From NCBI GenBank assembly GCA_963693285.1, contig OY848917.1, positions 3,400,618 to 3,464,617 on the forward strand: a stretch of 64,000 bases of DNA, given 5' to 3'. The stretch is from Xestospongia muta (lineage: Eukaryota > Porifera > Demospongiae > Haplosclerida > Petrosiidae). The position numbers were made by a program, and so were the translations under genes. A model generated the notes under the pieces. That model worked only from the letters and a program-made list of their open reading frames with translations, did not search any database and was not told the DNA's origin. Shown here one piece after another: positions 45,177 to 59,440 of this stretch; position 1 is the first letter of the stretch; each line of letters starts with the position of its first letter.

Positions 45177-48100
45177 TCATAAAATTGCTCTTTTATTTAA
45201 ATCAATGAGCTGTTGTTTTAAATCACGACTTCTTTTCTTGTAAAAATAAAGATCTTTCTCTAAACTTCTAATCTTTGCTCTCAATATTTCAATGTCCTTG
45301 CTAGAATTAGACAGGTCTTCAGTATGAGCGATGTGATCCAGCAATGTATTAACATCTTGAACTTGCTCCTATAATAATTATAATAGTTGTTAATAGTAAA
45401 TGTCTACTCTTAATTGTTTACGTTAAATTAAATTGGTATGGAAATTATAATAAAAAGACAGTATACAAAGTTTCTAAGTTAGCATAATTGACTCAGAAAG
45501 TGCTTGCTAAATTTACAAGCTACAATATTCACATACAATATAATATCTATGTTATATTATTATTATAATATATATATATATATATTGGGTACTGATAACA
45601 ATTAATATCTTTCAGACTTAGTTACATATACTGATAACGCATTATATTGATGTATATAAGCCATTAATATCCTAGTTAATGTCATAATGATAAAAGCTTT
45701 ACGCTTAATAGTACATGTACATGTATATCTGTGACTTCATTTATAAAAATATATAAATTTCATTAAGCATAAATATCTCCATATGGATTACTACATGTAG
45801 CTGCTAAGCAACATAATGCTATTATATGTAAGGTGTTATAGTTATGGACCTTTTGTATCTTGTGAATCTTCCATTGCTTGTCCAACTGAGACTGACTTAG
45901 TAGTCTTTGTAATACAACAACCTCTTCTTGTTGTTTTGTAACTTGAGCTTCCAAAACTTTACTAGCTTTTTCTTGTTCTTTTATCTGTTCCTCTAATTCA
46001 ATAATTCTCACAACTGACTGCATTAATAGAGACAGAACTTCAGATGATGATAACTGTGATAGACAGGACTCAAGTTCGACAAGGTCTTGGCCAGTAGCTG
46101 GTATGTTTTGATTATGTAATTGATTAGTTTTCAATTGAATACTGGTTTCTAAAACTTCTAGCTTGTCATTCAACTCTTGCAATCTAAAGATAATTAAAAT
46201 ATAATATAATATATATTATATATATGATACAACAAAACTCTAATACAATGCAAATATGTCATATTTCAAAACAGTAAGCTGCTAATTTAGCTCATATAGA
46301 TAATATCATATCATGATATAATGTTGATGACAATATTTTTGTTTATGTTTTAAAATATCACATAATGTAAAGTACATGTATTTTACATACATGTATTTCA
46401 TTACATGTACATGTATGTTGTAAATCACTTATGAAACCATGATTAGAAAATTTGTAATTATTATTATTTATTATTAATACCTTCTTTCTTCGTCACTAGA
46501 AAGGACATCGCCAGCTGATAAATTGTCTTCCATAGTTTGTATTTTCTCTGAGAGTTCTTTGCTATAAGTAAAATATAAAGTTAAGTCCCAGAAAAACAAC
46601 AATACTGACTGTTTCTTTGTCAAACTGTCAAGCTCTAATTGAAGTGGACTTGTTGACTGGCCATCGAGGGAATCTTTAAAGGGAACAAAATTAGATAATA
46701 ATTGGAATCTCAGTATGTCACATCTAATAACAATCATTAATATTGTATGGCAAGCTCTTCTGTTCTTACTTATTAGAGTACCAGTAGAATGTACACTGTC
46801 AATTACATGTATTAAACAGCTTCATGCATATGTAATACATGTTAACTGAGTGCTTTGAAATACCAAAACTTAATAAAAGAAATGTTACTTTTGCTAGCAG
46901 TGATTTTTTAAAAATTTTACTAACTATTATCACTAGTCTGTTATTACGTATACATGTACATTGTTATGTAAGGGGATGAAAAGTGTAATAGGAAGTGGTC
47001 ACAATATAATGAGAAGAAGTGTTAGATTCCCCACAATTGATTAAAATAGCAGCTTAGGTATTACACATTCAATATGTGGAATAGGAAGTGGTCACAATAT
47101 AATGAGAAGAAGTGTTAGATCCTCCACAATTGATTAAAATAGCAGCTTAGGTATTACACATCCAATATGTGTAATAGGAAGTGGTGAAAATATACATGCA
47201 ATAAACAGATCCACATTATACAACTGAAGGACATTTAATTAAAATGACGAGGTGAAACTCACATATAATTAATTAGCTGACAGGTTATGCTCTCTGGAAT
47301 TGTGTTTCTATATTAAATTTAGATCAATCATTTATTGCAGTGAGGCCTGTAAGTGAACAACAATTTTGTCTTCAATGTACTTATCATCGTGTTTTGGTTT
47401 AAAAGACTAGTTCTATCTTAAGATAACCCTTGCTATATACCAATATCACTTATAACACGAATATATCTATATGATATGTACTTCTGACTGTTTATGATCT
47501 TTCTTTGCTATTATACCAGTAAGTCACATGCCTACTTTATTGTGTTCTAGTTTAAACATAGCAACACAACTTGTGAGTCCTCTACCTGCCATTTCAATTA
47601 ATTGTAGTATATGTGAAGGTTTCACGCTCTATCCTTACTTCTTACTTGTTTTCATAATGCATTCCTTTTAAGTATATATATCATTTATGGTAAGAAGATT
47701 GCTTATCTCCAAAGGGGGCGTTTCAGAAAAATTACTTTATTATTATGGAGTATATTGTACATCAAACCTTGTAGCGACGTCTTTGTTTTTATCAGATCAG
47801 TTAATGACTTGAGTTGATGAGATAAGTGTAATATATTTTGAGATGAGACCTGATGGGCGTGTCTCTTCTTTATCTCTAATGAAGACTGTTCCTTAAGTAA
47901 ATGTTCATGATGAGCTATCAGTGCTTCACGTTCTTGTAGATCCTATTAAACAACGAGAGTATACTCTTTTTAAGTTAAAGTACGTACAAAATAATAGATT
48001 ATACGAGCAGTCTTGGCCACCACATCAAGGTATAATGGTAATTGGATCATTTGCATTAATAGTATACATCAGTTAGATCACAATATGTGGGCAAGCAGAC

Positions 48101-51100
48101 AGAGATCTACCAATCAATTGTAAAGGATACATGCTCTTCCATGGCTACTACAGCTATAGAGAGCATAGTTAGGCAGAAATGAAAATTGGAATTTAGAATT
48201 TTTAAATTTAATTCTAAAGAACTTTGCACATCTCATCAAAATTTGTACCAATGAAAATTTTCCTGCTATACAGAACTCCCTAGAGAAATTAGCGAGCTCT
48301 TGAAGATGTGATAACTACACTTGGGCTTTGACTTCAGTCAATATTTCAGGTTTTATGCTTTTGTTAAGATTTTAATGTGAAGCTTAGTGAAATCCCTGCC
48401 ACTTCTAGCAATCCACACGTATCAAAAATATTGTTTGTACATGAATGTACAGTGTATTGATATGTTCTAACAGTAAGCAAGATTTGTTTGTGAAAAGTTG
48501 TCCCAAAATATAGGTTTAGTATAACAGCAAACTACTGGGATTGTCTTAATATCAAAGACTGGAAAGTTGTCAGTAACTGTGGTGTTGTTTATAAGTGCTT
48601 TCTCAAGTCAATGAATGCTAAAATATAGATTGATAAGGTATGAATACGAACTCATTGTGACCCACTATAGACCTTCACTATCCTAAATATAAGCTAAATA
48701 GATACATGTACATGTAAACATATACACACATACATGTAAATGTACACACACACATACGTGTACATATATATGTACATATACATGTATGCATACATTAATG
48801 GCACACAAATACCTTCTGAAGTTGTTCAAGACCTTGCTTTTCCTTAGCTATCTTGTTTAGCTCTTTTTGAAACCATTTGGACATATCACTATAAAAAGAA
48901 GATATCATTTAATATAATAACAATAACAACAATAATATAATAACAAGATTACAATCTAAGATTACATTACACAATTTGACTCATTCAACTACATACATGT
49001 ACATGTACAATGTACTCAAAAATGAAACGAGCCACATGACCTTGAAAGCTCTTTAGCAAAGGCTTGATTGTGGCAATGATCTACAAGGTCACATGTGTCA
49101 CATTACATGTAGTACATGTACATGTATGACATTGTAATTGACTGTGTTAATTTAATGTACATGTAACTCACCTATTATGTATATTTGTTGGTCTCCTATT
49201 TACCTGACTCAATTTTCTCTGAGCGTATGCGACCTATATGTAATAAGATGACTACATTATTAATGTACAACTGTACATGTTTATATACATTTAATGAATG
49301 ATATAACAGTGAATTAAATACCAACATGGTCTATGTACATCTCATCGCATATGATATGTTACTTAATAGGTGCTATGTCGTCAAGGTTACCTCTTGTGTC
49401 TTAACTCGAATGACCTGTCCTTGTTGTTCTGTTTCCTGTGTCAGAGTGCTGATTTGTTGGTGACATTGTTTTACTTCAGTTTCAAGTTTTTTCTTCTTGT
49501 CAATTTCCTTTTTACATTTTTGCTGTAAAAGTGATTGCTGGTTTCTAAGACGTTGGACTTCTCCTTCTAACTCTGCTAATCTTTGCTCACTTTTCTCTCC
49601 CACTTGTAAGAGGCGTAGTGTGTCTCTCCTTCTTCTCTGAAGAGTGGATAATTTTGTCTCTGTATCTTTCAGTTTCTTTTGTAGTTGATTCTCTGCTTGT
49701 GATATTTTTGAGGATGCTTTCTGTATTTTTTGGTCATGTGTACATTTTGCAGTGGTGACCTACATGTATTGAAATGATTAAAATTAATGAGAGAAACTCA
49801 TTAAAATTATAATGAAAAATGGATAATGATATATACATATAGGTATATAATAAATGGGAACGGTTATATAAATGATATTAATGAAACCACATAGATTAGC
49901 AAATTGATTATGGTAACATCATAAATGCACTGTACCTTTGTAAGTTGTTCTCTAAGTGATATAGCCTCTTTCTCTAAAGTGGCAATTTTCTTCAGATATG
50001 CGTGATTAAGACATTTCACAGTTTTAGTATTCTTTACAAGCTCATGTATGAGCTCCTCTTTAAATCTAACAGTTGATGAAACATACGACATCACTTTTTT
50101 GTCAACTTACTTGATTTTTAGTGACAGCGATTGAAGTTTATGCTGTTCCTCTACATAACTGTAAAATATCAAAATATGACGTCATGCACACGTATATACA
50201 AAGTAAATGTAGATGTTACATCATGTTAGTGTAAATTTTAAAGATAATCATTAGAATTAAGGACACATCTTAAAATTAAATTTACTTAATAATGTCCATG
50301 TTACAGTATGGCAGTATTATTGTATGTATTGATACATGGTTGAAAAATAAGGATATTTACCATTTTTCAACAGCCTTTAAATTTTCCTGTGACAGTAGTA
50401 GACTCCTATTCAGACAGTTTATGGCCTGCATCGGTGGATAAGAGGATGATGCTGGTGGCTCGTGACCAATAGTATTATGTTCTATTAACAAAGTGGTGAG
50501 ATGATCTAATGCTATGTCACAGCTGTCTTCCAACGGTTCCTACATTATATGTAAAGAAGGATGCATATTTTATATATAAGAAGTGGAAGAGAAACTTGAA
50601 TGCTCAAATAATGTTTACTGGTACTAATGCTGATATTGGAACAAGTACATGTACGTTGACTAAACAATAATGTCTTACTCTAAAAGTGACATATTTTAGT
50701 ATATATGTACATGTACATGTACAGAAATACATGTGTACGTGTACATGTACAGTGCATACATGTACATGTACATGTAATAGCTAGAGTGCCGAAGCACTGT
50801 ACTTTACCTGTATACTGTGAACATTAATCTTTCCATGTAGTATATTGTACAAATGGTCTACATAATCAGATGAAGGGACTGTGTGAAATGTTATTGTTGT
50901 CTTATCAATAGATGTCAAATGATTACAGTCTTCACTGTATTTCAGCTGATCCTGTAATATACTTATCTGTAACAAAAAAGTACCATGTCATTGTATCCAT
51001 TCTATTATAGACACTAAATTAGGTTACACAAAAAACTATACACAAAATAGATTCAAAGATGTTTCATTATGTTACTGACACAAACAATCTCCATTACACA

Positions 51101-54100
51101 AAGATAACAGGACATGACATATCAGTATATATATAGACTTAGTAAAAATATGTGGAGGCGGCTGTTCCTTTAATTTACTTTAAATGTAGTATACCTACTC
51201 TTGACCCATTGCTTCACTATTAAGACTAGATACAAAGAGCATGTCACCATATCAACTCGAAACACATTAAAATATCATATTGTGATACATATATTCATAT
51301 TTACCAACAAACTGATATTTCACTCAAGTATTATTCAGTCAACCATGATTTTTATCCATAATAGTTACAATAGAACGGTTTCATCACTTACCTACTTCAT
51401 TCAAAATTATCTGAGATGACAAAATAAATAACATTATAAAAAGTACAAAAAGGAAAGGGTTCAACATCTATCAGAAGACTTGGGATACTGTTGTTGGAGA
51501 GGAGTTATATCGGCAAAAGGAAAATCACATCATAGGGTGGAGCCAAATGTGCCGTGATGCTGCTTCTCCGTTAAGCTTGCAAAGTGGAGTAATGAAGGAA
51601 CTAAGTTAAGTCTTTCAGTTTTGAATGAATTTTTTCCAAGGCAAATTGTAACAGGGTTAAATTTTCAGTGCACGTGACTTGGAGGCTGGAGCACCAGGGT
51701 TCTAGCTACTGCTATGAAAGAAACCAAGTTAGGCCTTTGTGTTTTCTTACTACTTTACTCCTCTATGCTTTTATTTGAATATTACTGTGTGCATCTTGAT
51801 TATCCAAGTTCAAGTATATACAAAAACAAGAACACTATGTTCAATCACCGCCGATGGAATTTGTCTACAAGTTGTCACATTCAAAACCTGACTGAGGGGA
51901 ATTTTTCATTTGTTCTAAACGACTTACCATCTTTACCAAAAGTTAGCAAGAGTAAAATTCGCTATAGAATAGAGACACCTTGGGGAGCACCAATAGTATG
52001 GGCTGATACTGAAGCCAATGTATTAGCAAGACAACCAAATGGAATCTACAATGTAGGACTTAGTATTGTTGCTATTGCCAAGTACATAAAGTTCTTACAA
52101 CCCCTTATTACAAGTGCTGACAAGTACTTCATGAGAGATCATAAGGTTACTTATTTTGTTATCTCAGATAAACTTGATGAAGTAGCTAAAGTGAAGACAA
52201 ACCGTCATATTGTAAGTATTATGGAGAAAAATCAAGGCTGGCCAAATAATACTTTAGTGAGATTTCAGTTTATTAGTAAACACAGAAACATCTACCGTGA
52301 TATGGATTTTATATTTCAAGTTGATGTTGATATGCTCTTTGTTTCTAGTTTTAATAGTGAGGCGTTAGGTTCAAGAGTAGGTACCCTACATCCTGGTTCT
52401 TATAGCAGGCGAAGACTATCATTCACGTATGACAAAAACCCTAAATCAACGGCTTACGTTAACCCATATGAAGGAGAATACTATTTTGCTGGTGGAGTAT
52501 TAGGTGGCTGTGTAAGTGAAATCATCACTATGGCTGATATAATTGTCAAAAATATATTAACAGATCTTCATAAATATAACTACATAGCTGTGTGGCATGA
52601 TGAGAGTCACGTTAATAGATATTTTATTGATCATCCTCCGACTAAAGTATTGTCTCCAGAGTATTGTGTCCCAGAAGGTTGGAAAATCTTAACAAAACAT
52701 CGACTTTTAGCTTTGAACAAAAATCATAAAGCTATTCGTAGTTAGTTTTTAAACTTTAGTTCAGATTCTTGTTATTTTGATACTTTCATGTTTATTACTG
52801 GTAAGTATATGACGAAACTGTAAGCCACATCTCCTATTGTGAAAGCAACTGTGGAATGCAATGTAGCTCACTGTTGTATACGGATTACATATTATTACGC
52901 ATATAATAATTATATGCAGTATATGAAGCTTTTTGCTATTAGTGTGTACAACAAACCAGTCAACTAAAAGTCGCAACTCACACAAATAACAAATTCATTG
53001 AAACCTAAAGGATTACACAAAACAAACTTATGACCCTGTGCTACCAGTCATCTGATTTCAACTTGTTACCTTAGCACTTTCTACTCAGGCTGTATGTACG
53101 TAGTCTTATAGTTAGCAGTAACATGTTCTTCCTATGAACAATTGATAAGTCAAATACTAAGCTAGGGGGCATGATCAAATGATTTTGTCTGTATAAAATA
53201 ATGCTTAAAACATAGACACATTTAATTCCATTTATATGTAGCAGTATATACATATAAAACCAAGAAGTCTACAAAATTTAGAGTGATCACAATGAAGCCG
53301 CTAAAGTGTGTACCACCTGGTAAACAAAAGCAAAGATCTGATAGATAGTAAAAACACCTTATATCTTGCATATGATCATTTGTCTGTAGATTATTGTGCA
53401 AAATGTTTGAGGGACTACAATATTTCTCATTAAAAGACCGTTGCATGTGCACTGTAATTGGATGTGTATATATCACCTTACCTCTTGTTGCAAACTGTGT
53501 TCTTTGTCTGTTAATGTAGTCACAAGACGTTCTAGTTCTATGTTCCTCTCAATTAGTAGTTTATATTGACTCTGGAGATTGTTGTATTCTGTTTCTCGTT
53601 CAGCAAAAATCTCTTCATCAGACAATAAATCCATCTAAAGATAAATGTACAACACATTGTATAGATAAATACAATATAATGTATGGCTTTGTACTCTACA
53701 TCAAAATCTTTTTATAATATTATACATACATGTACATGTATGTATAATATAATACATACATGTACATGTATGTATTATGCATCGAAAATGTAGTTATCAT
53801 ATACTTCACTTTGGGAAAATATATACAATTAAACAACAGTTATCATAATTGAATAAAGTTATCCAATAATCGTTTAGGAAGTCACTACACTGACTAGAGC
53901 TACTAAGATTGTCTGTGGAAGACTATAGTTATAGAAAGCTAGAAATATAGGCAGAAAGCAAGCTAGTGAGAATGATCAGTCATATCCGTTATCATAGCAC
54001 TAGGAGTTGGGTTAATGAGACTCATTCTTTGCCACATGTGTTGGTGATTAAAAGATGCAATATCCTTTTATTCAACAATACAATAAAACAATAAAAAGGA

Positions 54101-54916
54101 ACATACTTGTGTCTATATCTATCTATCTATCTATAAATTATAGATAGATACATTTATGTGTATATATAGTGGTCCAAAGACAACACGGCCAGCACATTAA
54201 AATAGGTACTACCATGTTAGCCAGTGCCAAATAAGGCAATTCATACACTACTAAACACTAGTTGTAAAGTGTTCATGTTTTACTACTAAAAGGTAGTAAT
54301 GTGACCAATAATTACATGCATGACATGTACATGTACGACCATTCGACCAATAATAAAAGTGCACAAAATTAATATAATTATTTATTGTGTATAAGATACA
54401 CATAACAGCCAGTGCTAGTACTAGTACATGTACTTCTAATACACAAAGCCTGGTAGACATACCTTACAATTTTCAATTTCTTGTCTTAACAGCTCAATAG
54501 TTTCTACTGCTTTGTTCAGTCTGTCATATTGTTCCTTGTCTTCGTCAATTTTTTTGACATAAGCTTAAATATATAATAAATTAATAATAAATAATCATTC
54601 TATAAATGTTACAGAAGACACTGTCTTCACTGTAAAACACTGACTAAAGCTATAAAGGTTGTAGAATTAGCAGTAATGTCTGCAGAAGACTATAGCTACA
54701 GAATACTAGATATATAGGGAGATAAGCAAGCTACCAAGAAGCTTTGAGTATTCAAGCATGATCAGTAGCACCCATTGTCTTAGCAGTTGAGGTTAGGGTT
54801 AATAAAATTCATTGGTTGCTATATGTGTTACCAATTAGGGTGAATTAATTTCATCAGTCACTTTGAATATTGTATACAACAATACAATAAAAACGATAAA
54901 AATAAATATACCTTTA

Positions 54917-54958
<42 letters not shown>

Positions 54959-57900
54959 CATATAGCATGTGGTCTAAAATGAATATGGTTAGCCTGGCAC
55001 ACACAGTAGAACAATATTAATGATTATACATGTTATACCAGTAATACGTACATTACAACTTACTTGGTTTGGAGTCAACACTTTTGTTTTTTTCACTATC
55101 CACATCCACTAACAGTGACCATATTTCCTTTAGTATTGTCCTATCAGGATTATCTCTGCTGTCTAATATCTGTTGTAGCTTTTTACTTGCTAAGGACATA
55201 GCTGTAGACATAGCACTTTGTCTGTGTCGAGCAGTCTCCATCTCTTTCTTGAGATAACTAATGTGTGTATCAACATCAGTTAACTAAAACAGAGAGAATA
55301 TTGATAATCAAGTTATGAGTGGCTCTTTTTTTGGAGGGTTTCATCTACAGGGGAGGTCGAGGGGGAAGCTCTGCCCCCTAAATCCCTGACTCCTCCCTTA
55401 GAATCTCTCAAAAACAATTCTGTTCATCATGTGATTACATGTTAAGTACTTGTGTATAGTATTAAAAGTGTTATGAATTACAGAACAATGCAACTTTTTT
55501 TGTTGTTTCCAATGATTAAAAATGCATTTTAGTTTCTTATCATCCAGTGTGTCTGGACTCTCAATGCACATGTGCAATACATAATCCAGTGTGTCTTTCC
55601 CTAATCTACTTCTTAATCTTGTTTTAACCATTTTCATATCACTGAACGTTCTTTCAACCCCGCCCATTAAATAGGTTAATTACCATGACTTCCCCCTTGC
55701 TGAACTTTTCTAGATGAAACCCTGCTCTACATATAGATCATTACTTACAAAGTTAGTAGCTATAGATGATTCTAGAACTAACAGTGTACTAAGTGCAGTG
55801 TATTATGTGTGGACAGTCTTAGATATTGTTGTCAACATTACACATAGATCATTACTTACAAAGTTAGTAGCTATAGATGATTCTAGAACTAACAGTGTAC
55901 TAAGTGCAGTGTATTATGTGTGGACAGTCTTAGATATTGTTGTCAACATTACACATAGATCATTACTTACAAAGTTAGTAGCTATAGATGATTCTAGAAC
56001 TAACAGTGTACTAAGTATAGTGTAAGCTGTTTTGAGTTAAAATAAATGCCTTTGCAAAGTTGATATGTTCAACCTCATCCTCCTCGTATAATTACGAATA
56101 GCTTGGACCTATACAGGGTTAGCCATTCTCCAATTCTATGTGGATAGTCTTAGTTTATTGTTGTCAAAATTACACATAGATCATTACTTACAAGGTTAGT
56201 AGCTGTAGATGATTCTACGCACTCTACTGTCTCTACAGGTGTACTAGATACAGTGATAAATTCTTTTGTTCTTTGTAGTTCAGCTCTTAAACACTCTATC
56301 TCTTCTCTCATAGCAAGAAAAGACTTGTGTTGAGGATCTTGGTTAATAACAGGATGATTTTTAATGTTGCGAGCCTTTAAAAAAATGAAGTATAACTATA
56401 ATACTATTATCAACAGCTAATTAGTAGTGGACTTATGAACATATACAATATGACCAGCATTAATATTATTATACACATGTACATGTATGTCTAACATACA
56501 TGTACATGTAATTTAATACAATGGGTTAAATATTATCACAAAATTTTGAATGAATGGTTGCTTCTCAATGATTGTCAAGAAGTAAAATTTGGCATGCAGG
56601 AACCACAATCATTATTTCTTGTATGTTAAATTTTTAGGGACTTCTCTACAAGATGGTACATGTTCACGTTTGCTTGTATGATAAGACCATTTTGTCAGAC
56701 ATGATCACAAGTATATATATATTATTTCATGGCTAAATACCTGGACATTCGATGAGTCTGCACAGTATTTGGTTCATTTTTTGGACTCATAAGTCAGAAA
56801 GACAAATGAAATACAATGCAAACTTAGTCAATATTGGACACCTACCCATCTAAGGAGAGTTATTCTTTATCTCATCATCAAGAATACAGTACAGACTTTA
56901 TCATTCAAAATGATGTCAAAGCTTTATTAGATTATGCTATAGCAACTAAGCATACAAAGGAACCCATAGCTCTAATAAAGAGGAAGTAGTCTTCAACTCC
57001 ATTTGGAAGTTGGTACTGCATTAGACAAACCACAACAGTCAGCTCTTGTCCAAATTCAATGTCTAATGACCTGACAATTATGAGTATGACTAATTACACT
57101 ATGAAACACTTTATCTGGTCATTCTCAGTGTTTGTGCTTGATGGTGTGGAGGCTTTGTGTTCTTGGTGTACGATAAGTTACATGTAATTTATTGTATACT
57201 TAGTTACTTTAGCATAGCAAATTTTGATAGATGCATTATATATGTATGTAGTATGTTGTAGAACAGTTATTGGAATACCTCCTACATGTAGACTAATCTA
57301 AGAAAAGAAAGGAATGGACGCATAAAGTTATCTCATCAGTCCAATATGAGTAAATCAAGTTTATAGATCTGACTCAGATAGTCAACTTTTTGCTTTAGCT
57401 ATCATCTACAGAAGATTCGACATCATTTTAGTAGTTATCGTATATATAAAGCGTTGACATCATTTTAGTAGTTATCATATATATAAAGCGTTGACATCAT
57501 TTTAAATAGATATCATGTGAAGTGTCTGAAAAGATACTTTGTGATAGCATCACATAGTATCTATTTGAAATGATGTTGACACCAGACAATTTTCCTTACA
57601 TCAGAAGAAACTCGATTAAGTCAATTCTCATTCAAATTTTTAATATTGACAATGATCAACAGAGGTTAGAACTTAGAAATTACAATAACTATCATGTTTC
57701 TCTCTAGCTACACATCAAGTATCTTTGATTGGTCCATATCACAGTAAACTAGTTAATACACTGTCCTTTTTCATGCTGTACAGTAATTAGAAATGGTGCT
57801 TCAACTGATGTATTTGTACAGGTACATTTACAGTGTACATCTACATGAGGTATATTGTATATACTGTGTGGATTACTTACTCGTTTGGCATATTTCAATG

Positions 57901-59372
57901 CATTTAAACTCTCTGGTAAGTCTTTATAACAAGGACTTAGACAAGTAATCATTACTGTACGAGCATTACCACCTAACGAGTCTTTGATTAGTCGAGTTAT
58001 CTTGGACTGCCTGGATGAGAAAGCAAATTGTTCATAATATATTACATTATTTCAATTATAGACAAGTAAATAAAATTTCAAAAAAGTTCGTTAAATGTAG
58101 GGATGGCGATAAAAACATCTCAAACAAACCTAAAGTTTGAATGGCAGTATGGGGGGTATCCATACATAGCCACAACATCAAACATAATACCCCCGGTACT
58201 ATTACAGTTATTTGTTGTAATAGTGTTAACAGAAAGTTTAAGTCTACATTCCCAAAACTACAATTTAAAGTTGAATAGGAAGTTAAGAATCTCGTTTCAG
58301 GAAAGTGTTTACAAGGCAGCAAAACATAGATTTCAAGTATAAAGATTGTGCTACTTTTACTAACCACCATCTCACATTTAACTTTTTTTACATATTTGTT
58401 TATTTTTTGTGTCATTTTATTTAAATTGGATAAAAATATTTTCACAATGTATGATTTCTTTATTGTTATAGGTTGAAATAAAAGAGGAAGAACAAGCATT
58501 GGCCAATGTTACTGCCTAATATACACTGTACATGTATATAGTGGACCTGATATACACTGTACATGTATATAGTGGACCTGATATACACTGTACATGTATA
58601 TAGTGGACCTGATATACACTGTACATGTATATAGTGGACCTGATATACACTGTACATGTATATAGTGGACCTGATATACACTGTACATGCATATAGTGGA
58701 CCTGATATACACTGTACATGCATATAGTGGACCTGATATACACTGTACATGCATATAGTGGACCTGATATACACTGTACATGCATATAGTGGACCTGATA
58801 CACACTGTACATGTATATTAAAAAACATGTACATGTACATGTATTACGTAGAAGTATAAACATGAATGTCATTAGTAGGTACTCTGTAATTAACCTGATA
58901 AGCAACAAAAAAACTAATACTGTAATATTGCCTTACTTCATGATTTCATACAATGTCAAACAAAGTTAGCTTTTCAACATATGCTCACAAAATGTTTGGG
59001 TTAAATATTGTCCTAGTAGTACATGTACATATACATGGTCAACTGAATGTACCTGTATGGAACATGACCAGATCTTCTTTTAGCGTCAGCCAAGGCATTA
59101 ATGACATTACCAAGAGCTAAGAGACCACTATTGATGTGTATAGACTCTGTAATAGAATATTACATTATAAAGTAATCAATAGTGTATTATTATAAGTACA
59201 AATAATACTACATAATAATCTACATATAACTTGTATATTAACAGATTACAGTATAAGTACATAGAAAGTTCAGAAAAACATGAAATGTAAGAAAGGAATG
59301 GTAGTACAAGACAACAATAGGAATGTTGGTATAAACATTCCTACATGGTAGCCACACAGTAGATTATCACTA

Positions 59373-59440
<68 letters not shown>

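Noticed and set aside
50642..50776. p53-type response element suggested by repeated CATG cores
   Set aside because: The flanking bases (GTA..TAC) do not fit the purine/pyrimidine rule of that site. A simple palindromic repeat explains them.
55714..56025. 103-residue plus-strand frame with three repeated segments
   Set aside because: It is the antisense of the 111-bp tandem repeat, whose length is a multiple of three. The real signal is the copied kinesin exon end on the other strand.
58466..58908. Three overlapping minus-strand open frames of 98-130 residues with VYQVHY repeats
   Set aside because: They are produced by the stop-free 31-bp minisatellite in a kinesin intron, are open in all frames, and have no gene-like ends.
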